The notes beneath the pieces were generated by a model. The model had not been told where the DNA came from and searched no databases. It saw nothing but the letters and a program-made list of their open reading frames with translations. The translations under genes and the position numbers were made by a program. DNA of 64,000 bases from Rhizophagus irregularis (taxonomy: Eukaryota > Glomeromycota > Glomeromycetes > Glomerales > Glomeraceae), in contig NC_089431.1 in assembly GCF_026210795.1 (NCBI RefSeq), positions 1,798,001 to 1,862,000 on the forward strand, written 5' to 3'. Shown in pieces: positions 31,920 through 40,576 of this stretch (its first letter is position 1; each line of letters begins with the position of its first letter).

Positions 31920-32247
31920 GCAGCAGCAACGGCAACGGCAGCAGCAACGGCCAACGGCAGCAGCAACGCCAGCAGCGTATGCAGCGCCGACAGCGCGAAT
32001 GTTTTGAATCAACGGGTAATAAAATTTATTAATTTAATGTAAAAGTAAATTTTATAAATTATTTAATAATAAAATTTTTAAATTAATAAAAATAGGAGCT
32101 GTTTGCTATTATTGTAATGATAATCATTACATCTTCGCTTGTACTCAAATACCGAAAGAGTACAAAGGCCGTTGCGTTAATTGCTGGGCGGACGATCATA
32201 TGGTTATGAGTTGTAATAATGTTAAAATAAGAGAGCCTTGGCTCTAA
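30832..32247 (+). CDS. PolyN / FG-repeat / polyQ protein with two CCHC zinc knuckles
   Basis: Four exons (30832-31013, 31154-31347, 31424-32015, 32096-32247) with consensus splice sites. Exon 1: MNTNNY and an Asn run of about 26 encoded by an AAT microsatellite, then a short helical segment. Exon 2: about ten FG dipeptides in a PSFG[VA]PSFG pattern, as in nucleoporin FG domains. Exon 3: Thr/Ala/Pro-rich, then polyQ. Exon 4: two CX2CX4HX4C knuckles, CYYCNDNHYIFAC and CVNCWADDHMVMSC, ending REPWL and TAA. Knuckles of this kind bind single-stranded nucleic acid; FG repeats interact with transport receptors. The polyQ end and the knuckles are in phase only if one base is removed from the CC at 31951-31952; as written, exon 3 meets a TGA at 32005-32007. 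This could be an assembly indel. Function unknown; a role in RNA handling or nuclear transport is only an inference. Confidence 0.65.
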
Positions 32248-32319
32248 ATTTTTTAATTTTTTAACTTTTTTCTAATCTTTTTAATTTTTTAAGTTAGATT
32301 AAAAATTATTTTCTGAATC

Positions 32320-32570
32320 ATGTTATGTTCTCGAACATTTTTCCGATTGGGGTCGGATAATAAAAGATTAATTAAAATATTCGATTGGGGTCGAATATTT
32401 TTCTTTTTCCGATTGGGGTCGGATATTAATCTTTTAAAAAATGTTCGATTACTATTTTTTTTTGTCCGATCGATTGGGGTCGAATTAATTTTTGATTACT
32501 ATTTTTTTTTGTCCGAGTCGGATTAATTTTTTTAAAAAACGTTCGATTGGGGTCGAACCAATATAATAAA
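32320..32570 (+). repeat. Five-copy hairpin repeat with TTGGGG loop
   Basis: Just downstream of the zinc-knuckle gene, CGATTGGGGTCG occurs five times (near 32346, 32383, 32411, 32470 and 32546). In each copy the bases flanking the TTGGGG can pair: TCCGA/TCGGA in two copies and TTCGA/TCGAA in others. The stem changes on both sides at once, which keeps pairing. The copies are spaced irregularly among T/A runs. Confidence 0.7.
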
Positions 32571-33410
32571 AAAAAATTTTTTTATAAAATTATATATTTA
32601 TTTTCATATATATTATTTTTAATATTTTTTATTTATTTTTAATATTTTTTATTTATTAATATTATTAATTCGCAATTCGTAAAAAAAGTAAACATGAAAA
32701 AATTTACATTACATTTATATAATGATCGGTAGGAATAGTAGTGATAATAAAATGCGTTAATATTCGTTAATACCAATAATTAAATGCGTTAATACTAAGA
32801 ATCTCTAATCGTTTTAGATCTAAACATGAATAACGACGATACTTGATGTAAAACTTGTTTCTATTAGTTAGTAAATAGTATGTACATGAGAGGTAACAGC
32901 AATCCGAAAGGCGCGTTACTTTATAAACTGGTAAACTTTATAGAATAAAATAACAGCTAAAGGAAACGAAAATAATGAGATATTACTAAGGTATACAAGG
33001 TATAGGTATCATGTATCATTCAGCGATATTAAAACAGCACCAAGTTATGTATGATAAGTTTATACGAAGTTTATATCAACGACGAAGTTTAATTTTCTAG
33101 ATCTTTTATTAAAAATTGGAATAATAATGAATTTCTAAGTATTTTTCTATTTATTATTTTATTTAAGAATTTTTTTTATAATAAAACTTGCTTAGTAATA
33201 CAGTATATAATAAAATCAATAAAATCAATAAAATAAGTTTCATATTGCATAAAAAATTTTTTTATTTAATTAAATTTTTTTATTTAATTAATTATATTAA
33301 TACAGTATATTTATTATAAAAGATTATTAAGGAAAGGTAAAAAAATTAAGTAAATTTAGAATGTGACGAAGGTGGATAAGGAAATAACGCGAGCGTGATG
33401 GTAGTTGCAG
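32571..33410. other. Intergenic region
   Basis: AT-rich, no gene seen. Several AT palindromes such as TTTTTTATTTAATTAAATTT are near 33255-33290. Confidence 0.4.
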
Positions 33411-33572
33411 ATGGTATGTGTATATGGTGGCGGCGGCGGTTATTGTGGTGGAGGAGGAAGTAATTGTAGTAAAGGAAGTGATCGAAAAAGTAATTATAGA
33501 GACGGAAAAGGTGATCGTGATGAAGCGATTATTGTGATGTTTGCAGATATTTTCGGTTTTACTATAATATAA
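33411..33572 (+). CDS. Possible small glycine-rich protein (53 aa)
   Basis: Starts MVCVYGGGGGYCGGGGSN, continues with a polar charged part and ends in a hydrophobic tail, FADIFGFTII. In-frame stops lie immediately upstream of the ATG. The GGT/GGA-rich sequence is locally GC-richer than its surroundings, which is the main reason to list it. There is no homology that I can name and it may be chance. Confidence 0.25.
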   Translation: MVCVYGGGGGYCGGGGSNCSKGSDRKSNYRDGKGDRDEAIIVMFADIFGFTII

Positions 33573-33789
33573 AAACTTGATACACGATTATAATATGGTT
33601 GAATTACGGTTAAATGGGTTAAATGATATTAAATGTATATTATAGAAACGCGGTTCTGTTATAATAAAATAACTTGATCGCTAATATTATTATAAATTAT
33701 AAGTTAATTTAAAATAAATACATTGTAGGTAAACAGTCATATATATTACTTTTTAAATACATTCACAATTCACAATTAAAGTAAAATGA

Positions 33790-34083
33790 TCTCCCATCGT
33801 ACAATTGTAACGATTGTACTAAAATAAACGTATATTTCGTATATTTTCAAATATTGTACAATAATCGCACAATTTTTATATCCTAAACTTTTATTGCACA
33901 AAAGTTGAACGTTTTCTGTATACTTAATTTAAGTTTATTTTCAATTGTACAAAGATCGCACATTTTCAATACACTATAAAATCGACATGGCCATTTTTAT
34001 CCAAAAAACTGCAATAATTGTATGATTTCCGCACGGACTTGAACAAATATTGCACAAAAATTGGATGATCTTTTTTCATAGGG
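33790..34083. mobile_element. Family D element (CATAGGG end)
   Basis: Ends GATGATCTTTTTTCATAGGG followed by ATG, the inverted form of the terminus at 20168. The interior repeats GTACAAT, GCACAATTTT and AATCGCACA words. The presumed left end (TCCCATCGTACAATTG, about 33793) is diverged, so the boundary is uncertain. Confidence 0.5.
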
Positions 34084-34471
34084 ATGTGATATACGTGTAT
34101 TATTGGATGTAATATTTAAGACACAAGTTGAATCTGTTCAGATTTTAAAGCCAGTTTCGAATATTTTTTAATTAACATATAATAAATATTAAGGTTTACG
34201 ATTTTTGATCAATGATCCTATTCAAAATGACTTTTTTAATACCTTTTGAGTAGCGTCTCCAATATGTAGATATGGCATGATACTGATTTAATAGCTAAAG
34301 TTAACTCTCTCATCTCAAAATCTGGTGTAATAAAGTGGCATGTGATACCAAGAAATCCTAGCTTATTGCAAGAAGTCCAAAGGTCGCAGGTTGGTGAAAC
34401 TGAATTTGAATTTTCATGGATATATTGCTTTCAAAGTTTCATTTAATGCATTAATAAAACGATGGAGGAGA

Positions 34472-34617
34472 TCCTCTATAAAAAAATTTTATCCATTATT
34501 TCTATTTCTGTAAAAACTCCGTAAAATGATCCTTTCACCGTTTCACGTATCCATTCACGGAAAATGTAAATTATTCAATAAATTCCGTGATATAAGGTTA
34601 TTACTTTTTTTATAGGG
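34472..34617 (-). mobile_element. MITE, family A, copy in reverse orientation
   Basis: Carries the reversed family A signature (TTCTGTAAAAACTCCGTAAA, CCATTCACGGAAAATGTAAA, TTCCGTGATATAAGG) and ends TTTTTTATAGGG. AGA flanks it on both sides (34469-34471, 34618-34620). The left terminus is mutated to TCCTCTATAAA, and the element is shortened at its distal end. Confidence 0.75.
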
Positions 34618-35782
34618 AGATAAAGCGATTAAAAATCTAAAATAAGCCATTCAAAGAGAGGTGCTTCCAAATATTTTTGTCGATCTTGTTGTGGAGGTAA
34701 ATCTGATATATTTGGTATGAAGGTTAAAATATCATCCGAACTGCGAAACGAACGTTTTAAAGATGATGTAGCTGTTAAAGGTATAAAATGTTCATAAATT
34801 TTATGCTTTCATACATACCGGTTAAATAATATTGCCAATTGAACCTGATGTTTCAACTTTTGCAGCACAAAGTTTACCCTAATGTTTGATTACGCCCAAA
34901 TACAAATTTTTTTTGGATCTGTTGAATGATTTTTTTCTTTGCTCCGATTATATATTCAACTGTAGAGTTTCAAACCTCTATTGTTTTTGACTTGAACCTT
35001 TATTTAATTTCCTAGTCTTTCAAATAAGTTTATGTTAAGCTTCAACATTTCTTCAGTAACTATTCGCATCCGGTAATAGCCGATTCCTAGATATTTTTGG
35101 CGTTTAGTCAAAACCGCTCTAGTTCAACTGAAGAAAATTTTGGGTCTGTGAACCGATTATGTGTCGATCTTCAAGTCTTTTTCTGGAATATTATCATTCT
35201 ACACAGTGAATGTTCTTTTGAAATTCTATAAGTTAACATATTTGGAAGTGATATACTCTAGAATTTGTTAATAAGTCTTCCTTTTGGAAGTGTTTCTGCA
35301 TAAAGTTTTGCACGTTGATCATTATATTTATATATTTAGTCTAGAATAATCTTGGCAGATCCGGTTAATCGGTTAAAATTATCCGGAATACAATGTAGGA
35401 TAATCCGAATTAATTTTAGGATATTATTCGTTCAAGAAAAGTTCTATTCGCTGAACACAACATCAACTAATTACACTTGATTTTGTATTCATAAAATTCA
35501 TAAATGATTTTCCAAATTAATACAAACAAAGAAGATTGAAATTCTATAACAGGAATGGTGCTTGGCATTGAACACACGGAAATATACTCCAATCCGCCAT
35601 TTTGTACCCTAGTATAATTATTGTTTAGCTACCAATTCGTAGTTTTGTACCGTCTAACACTACATTTTATCTCGGATCTTAAAAGTGAGGGACGTTTGAA
35701 AGAATGTTTCAAGAATGTGACACGTGCGTAAAGACAAATATGTATATAGAAATCATCATGTGATAACATTTTTTGATTCTAT

Positions 35783-35790
35783 TATAAAAG
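35783..35790 (+). promoter_or_regulatory. TATA-like box of the membrane-protein gene
   Basis: TATAAAAG lies about 75 nt before the ATG at 35864, in a region otherwise without strong features. It is a sequence match only. Confidence 0.4.
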
Positions 35791-35863
35791 CAGCAGATAA
35801 TTTAACGAATTTTATCACTATTGAATTTTGAAATTTCAACTTGATAAGTAATATATAACAATA

Positions 35864-36865
35864 ATGTCAGACGAAAATTGCCAGGAATTTCTTTTCGTAG
35901 AGGCTTGCTTTTCGATCTTCCCTATTAAATCAGAAAGATTACGACTTTTTGACATGTTTAATTTTGAATTGAAGAAATATATTCCTTATATCGTTATCAC
36001 TATAATACTCATAACCGCAATGATTCCAATTAAAAAATTTAGAGATTTTAGGAAAATAATCTTTAATTTCTTAATATTATTTAATATGTTAGTTTTTCCA
36101 TGTATGTTCTTTTATGCGATGGAAGGTCTCAGCGGTACGACAATAACGTTTATAATTTCAAGTTGTTTAGTAACAGTGATCTTAGTGGCACCGTTAATTT
36201 ATAAAAAATATAAGGGTTTACCAATAAATGAAAAAACAACAACTTTTATACTCCTGCTGGTACTAGTTTTAGGAATACTTGCATTATTTATTTTTAATAT
36301 TGTACTACTTTACAAATCGGAAGGTCCCAGCGCTACATTCATCATCTTGATAGCATCAACCTGTATAATGGTAGTAATCGCTATGGCGGTATTGATTTAC
36401 AATTGCCAATTCCTATCAAACACTGTAAGAATGATCGTTTTAGGAGTTTCAATTCTAATATTAGTCTTGTCGGTGCTTGGTTTATTTGGTTTATCTATTT
36501 ATTCCATAGTAATGGTTATCAAGTCTTTAAAATTTAAATTCAAAATTAAGTTAAATTTAAACGCATATTTATTTATTAATTACGTGTTAGGAATTATAAT
36601 TCTTTTTTTACATAACAACATAATTGGACCTATATTATTTTATCTTGTAAGTGGAATAGATTTCTACATTATTTATTATTTATTAACAGAATTTGTCAAC
36701 CCAATTTCACTTTTATTATTCTGGGCAAGTTTGTGGTATATATTTTTTGGTATTTATACTGCTATTGAAAGTTTTATCGCAGGAAAAAAAGATATAATTA
36801 AAGAAAATCCTGATAGTAATGACATGTTAGATGATATGATTACTGTTAGTTTCACCGAGAATTAG
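35864..36865 (+). CDS. Multi-pass membrane protein of unknown function
   Basis: Single exon, 333 residues. After a soluble N-terminus of about 37 residues there are eight to nine hydrophobic segments: about 38-57 (YIPYIVITIILITAMIPI), 66-87, 92-113, 125-148, 155-177, 188-220 and two or three more between 235 and 305. The C-terminus is acidic and polar (ENPDSNDMLDDM). The first and second hydrophobic blocks are followed by similar EGLSGTTITFIIS and EGPSATFIILIAS sequences, which suggests an internal duplication. I recognise no transporter or receptor signature. The ATG at 35864 has a TATA-like box upstream, and the frame is intact. Confidence 0.7.
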   Translation: MSDENCQEFLFVEACFSIFPIKSERLRLFDMFNFELKKYIPYIVITIILITAMIPIKKFRDFRKIIFNFLILFNMLVFPCMFFYAMEGLSGTTITFIISSCLVTVILVAPLIYKKYKGLPINEKTTTFILLLVLVLGILALFIFNIVLLYKSEGPSATFIILIASTCIMVVIAMAVLIYNCQFLSNTVRMIVLGVSILILVLSVLGLFGLSIYSIVMVIKSLKFKFKIKLNLNAYLFINYVLGIIILFLHNNIIGPILFYLVSGIDFYIIYYLLTEFVNPISLLLFWASLWYIFFGIYTAIESFIAGKKDIIKENPDSNDMLDDMITVSFTEN

Positions 36866-37195
36866 TAGCTTAGAATATTTTAACAAAAAGTATAGTGAAT
36901 TTTGGTAGATACTAGAAAGATAAAATATATAGTTAGAAAATTTTCGATTATATAAATAGTCCGAGTATCTCTTCAATTTTATATATCATAATTTTAATTA
37001 AAGATAGTAAAAATTTCATTTTATTAATATCAATACTGTTAAAAATATTGTATATAATGTAATTTTTTACGAAATATAAAGTAAACGAAATATATAAAAT
37101 AAAAAATTAATAAATTAGCATCGAGTTATTTACAAATAACACGGTAATAACACGGTAATAGTTTTTTTTTTTGACATTTAGTATGTCTAAGAACA

Positions 37196-37647
37196 GCACT
37201 GCGTTACTAATAAAATTCGGGGCCGATTTTGTGCTAGAACAAAATCTTCAAAAAGGATATTTTCATAGACGACATATTAACTATAAATAAAAGTCATATG
37301 ATATATTGAAAAAATACTGAAAAAAAAGAATTTGAAAAAAAAAAATTATACGTTCATACGCAAAATAATGAGTTTAATGTACGCGCGTTTGATTTACACC
37401 TTAAAATATAGGAAATTTCAATATTTTATTTTGCTATATTGCGTTATTTACATTAAAAACATAATTTTTAGCTTTCAAAGTTGTTTTTAAAGACTTTTTT
37501 TGAAATATTTTTATTATTAGAACCAGGTAAAAGTTTATGGTACTTCTGTTTGTGAAATGGGTGGAAATCTATTCCGCGCGTAAGATGTGAAAACCGCTTT
37601 TTTTTTATTATCGCTATTATCCCCGAATTTTATTAGTAACGCAGTGC
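37196..37647. mobile_element. MITE with perfect 27-bp terminal inverted repeats
   Basis: GCACTGCGTTACTAATAAAA plus TTCGGGG at 37196-37222 is repeated exactly in inverse orientation at 37621-37647. The interior (about 400 bp) has no coding potential. No target duplication is obvious. Perfect TIR identity suggests recent activity. This is a different family from the CCCTATAAA elements. Confidence 0.85.
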
Positions 37648-38314
37648 CGATTTTGAGACAAATCGCCAATTAATGGATTATTATTTTTTTCAAGTACCAT
37701 TTTTTTAATCAAACAGGGCAGTGACATATATTAGTTTCATGGGCTCCACCCCAGGTAAGATCTTTTTTAACCAATAATATTCAATTATACATATAATACT
37801 AATTTTATCCAAGAAAAATGTTTAATTTGTGTCACGTAAGATTTTGCCTCTAAAACATTAGCTAATACAGTATACCTAAAATCTATTAATTTTTTTCATA
37901 TATTGTATTATATTTTGCTTGCTGGCGAAAACAAAAAATTTTTTTGTAAGATAAATCAGTAAACATCCGAATGATGGGTGTAACATAAATGTAACCACAA
38001 TTATCTTGTATGACAAAATACTTACAATAAACATGCCTTTACTCTTCGATAATAGTATTGTATTGTCATTAAACTCTTTTTTAATGTTTTATTGTTTCTA
38101 TTTATTTTCATATGCAACTCTCATTCAATTTCACCCAAATAAAGTTTAATGTAGGCGTAATTTGTGACGATTAGCCGCGACATATCATTGTTGTACGCAG
38201 TGACTGTTTATTACATGTGCATACGTACATGTCCATTATGCGCAGCTTCAAACTGAAAATCGATACCTTTATTGAGTGATCACATGGTTACATGGGGGTA
38301 AGTGCTCATTTTCA

Positions 38315-38322
38315 TATATAAG
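38315..38322 (+). promoter_or_regulatory. TATA-like box of the UBC fusion gene
   Basis: TATATAAG about 80 nt upstream of the ATG at 38396. A match to the consensus only. Confidence 0.35.
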
Positions 38323-38395
38323 GGTATATGAAAAAAAATAATATTAATTTTACTTTTTTACGAGAATTGTTATATTTACTTTTTTAATATTAACA

Positions 38396-40576
38396 ATGTC
38401 GCAAATTCGTAAAGATAATACAGCTTGTTTACCACGTTTAAAACGTGAAATAGTTGAATTATATAATGAACCACTCAAAGGAATCAAAGTGAAGTTACAC
38501 GAAAATGATATAACTTCAATGTGTTTAATATTAACTCTCCATCAAGGACCATATAAAAACTTAAGGTTACATTATAATGTTAAGATACCACAGGGTTATC
38601 CTCAAATAGCACCTATTGTTACAATACAAACACCAGTAAGACATCCTAATGTTTTCGGAACGTTTATTTGTGCTGATATATTACAAGCTCACCATCATCG
38701 TAGTTCTGATTATTATAATGGTGGATATACTCCTGGTTATTTACTTAAATATATTTTTTTACAAATATTAAGCTTCTTTTCTGATAATAATGTTGAACAG
38801 GAGTTTGGTTTTGTAGAACAAATTAATTCCGATCACGAAGATTTTAGGACAACTTCTGAAAAAGTTGTAAAAAAATTTGAATGTAAAATATGTGGTTATA
38901 ATGATTTGAAAGCTTCTAAACCTTTAATGCCAATCCTTACTGATAAGGAATTACAAAAAGAGATGAAAGAGATGGATTCCGGTTGTTCCAGTATATTATC
39001 TAGCGTAAAGGTAAACCCAAAAAATATTACCGTGAAAGATTCTTCATACGTTTCAACAACTACGGTAAATGATTTAGATGATGATGCTTGGTTACATATT
39101 ATAGAATTTTTACCGGATCGTGATATTGTGGTCTTGTCGAATGTTTATGCACGTATTCGTACTCTTGTTCAATTCTATAATATATTAACTCGACGACAAT
39201 TAGTTTGTTTTTTTCTAAGAAAAACTTTTAGAGAATGCGTTCTTGGAGTTGGAGTAAATGCTATTGGACGAATTGATAAAAGAAAAATTACTATAAGTGA
39301 ATTTGATCTCTTCTCATATGAAGCATTTAAAGATCATGGTTTACGAGAAGGAATTTGGGGTGGCAATTTCACGAATTTTCTTCCTCTAGTGTTAAATAAA
39401 ACCCATTTCAATCGTGCTTTACCTATAATAAAATCTTCCTTAATGGCATTACGTGGAGAAATTGGAAAACCATGGAATTCTTCAGCAATTCTAAAAACAA
39501 TTCCTAGTCTTATGAATACAACTGTGGTCGCCCTAATGAAAGCTTGTGATGAAAGTGGCCAGCCTTCAAGATCAAAAGTTTTAAAAGCTTCTGAGAAAGC
39601 ATTACAAGGATATTGTCTTTTGTTGCATCTATTATTAAAGTTATCAAAACAATTTCCTGAAATTATTACCGAAGCTGAAAATAAAGTTAAAGCATTTAAT
39701 CGAGATAGAAGAAATCGTCAGAAATCTTCGACACCTGATTTAGGAGAATTCATGATTTATTTTTTTTTAGCAAAAAATGTTTCCTGGTCTGAATTCGTTC
39801 CTTGTTTCTTGAAAGAATTATTATCACGTAACGTAGTTTGGTATTTATGTAAAGTTCCTGGATTAGCATTTCTTGAACCAGAAGATTATGTTTCTAAATA
39901 TAGAGTGGAAGAAACTTTTACTCAAAGTGGAACTTCATTACGACTGGTTATGTTTCAAATTGCATTCATGAATATGGTTAAAGGAAAAGAAGATGATATG
40001 GATAGAAGATATGGATACCCTTCAAACGAAATGAGTAATTCTCTTCTTTCTCTTATCAAGGAAATTTATGCGGCAAAAACCTGGAATGTTTTTTTTAAAG
40101 TGATTGGTTTTCCATTACCAGAAAAAAATTGGGAATCAGAAATTTGTGACATGCTAACAAACGCAGTGAGAGATAGTGAAGCAAGTAAATATCACCAAAA
40201 CCCTTATACAAATAATGAATTATTTTATCTAAGGAGAACAAATGAAGCGAATATTCCTACTCCTAATAGTTGGTTAAATGATGAAAATAATAAAGTCTCT
40301 GAAATAGAGAAATATGGAGTCGTGAAATTTTTGACTTTTCAACCAGGTGAAAGAAATATAAGGGAGAATGAAAATAAAAGACATTCCTTTTCTTTTACAT
40401 CCAGAGGGAATGATAATAATAATAATAATAATAACATTAATATTATTAATGATAATTATGGGATTGGCGGGATTGGTGGACGTGGTGGGCGTGGTGGAGG
40501 GCGTGGTGGTCGTGGTCGTGGTCGTGGTTGGCGTGGACGTGGTGGCAATGTAAATATGAACCAAAGACATACGTAA
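38396..40576 (+). CDS. UBC (E2) domain, F-box-like and RGG-box fusion protein
   Basis: Single exon, 726 residues. Residues 12-150 form a ubiquitin-conjugating domain with LHYNVKIPQGYPQIAP, the HPN motif (83-85) and FICADIL with the catalytic-type cysteine at about 92. Between the cysteine and the last helices is a His/Tyr/Gly insert. A CKIC pair lies at 163-166. Around 227-268 an F-box-like segment follows (LDDDAWLHIIEFLPDRD). A long alpha-helical region of unknown fold spans 290-660. The C-terminus has an Asn run and an RGG/GRG box (about 693-718), an RNA-binding type of tail. E2 enzymes pass ubiquitin to substrates; an E2 with its own F-box-like region could recruit targets directly, which is inference. 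The frame is intact. Confidence 0.82.
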   Translation: MSQIRKDNTACLPRLKREIVELYNEPLKGIKVKLHENDITSMCLILTLHQGPYKNLRLHYNVKIPQGYPQIAPIVTIQTPVRHPNVFGTFICADILQAHHHRSSDYYNGGYTPGYLLKYIFLQILSFFSDNNVEQEFGFVEQINSDHEDFRTTSEKVVKKFECKICGYNDLKASKPLMPILTDKELQKEMKEMDSGCSSILSSVKVNPKNITVKDSSYVSTTTVNDLDDDAWLHIIEFLPDRDIVVLSNVYARIRTLVQFYNILTRRQLVCFFLRKTFRECVLGVGVNAIGRIDKRKITISEFDLFSYEAFKDHGLREGIWGGNFTNFLPLVLNKTHFNRALPIIKSSLMALRGEIGKPWNSSAILKTIPSLMNTTVVALMKACDESGQPSRSKVLKASEKALQGYCLLLHLLLKLSKQFPEIITEAENKVKAFNRDRRNRQKSSTPDLGEFMIYFFLAKNVSWSEFVPCFLKELLSRNVVWYLCKVPGLAFLEPEDYVSKYRVEETFTQSGTSLRLVMFQIAFMNMVKGKEDDMDRRYGYPSNEMSNSLLSLIKEIYAAKTWNVFFKVIGFPLPEKNWESEICDMLTNAVRDSEASKYHQNPYTNNELFYLRRTNEANIPTPNSWLNDENNKVSEIEKYGVVKFLTFQPGERNIRENENKRHSFSFTSRGNDNNNNNNNINIINDNYGIGGIGGRGGRGGGRGGRGRGRGWRGRGGNVNMNQRHT

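Larger units (their letters stand above)
33573..35863. other. Intergenic region with transposon remnants
   Basis: Contains a family D segment ending at 34083 and a family A element at 34472-34617. The stretch 34650-35500 is less repetitive but broken by stops in all frames; I could not identify a former gene. Confidence 0.4.
36866..38395. other. Intergenic region upstream of the UBC fusion gene
   Basis: Contains the element at 37196-37647 and, near 38315, TATATAAG about 80 nt before the next start codon. No other gene is visible. Confidence 0.45.

Noticed and set aside
31418-32012. Long frames of poly-Leu, poly-Ala and poly-Cys opposite or overlapping the CAG/ACA repeats
   Set aside because: These are the other frames of the polyQ/Thr repeat of the zinc-knuckle gene.
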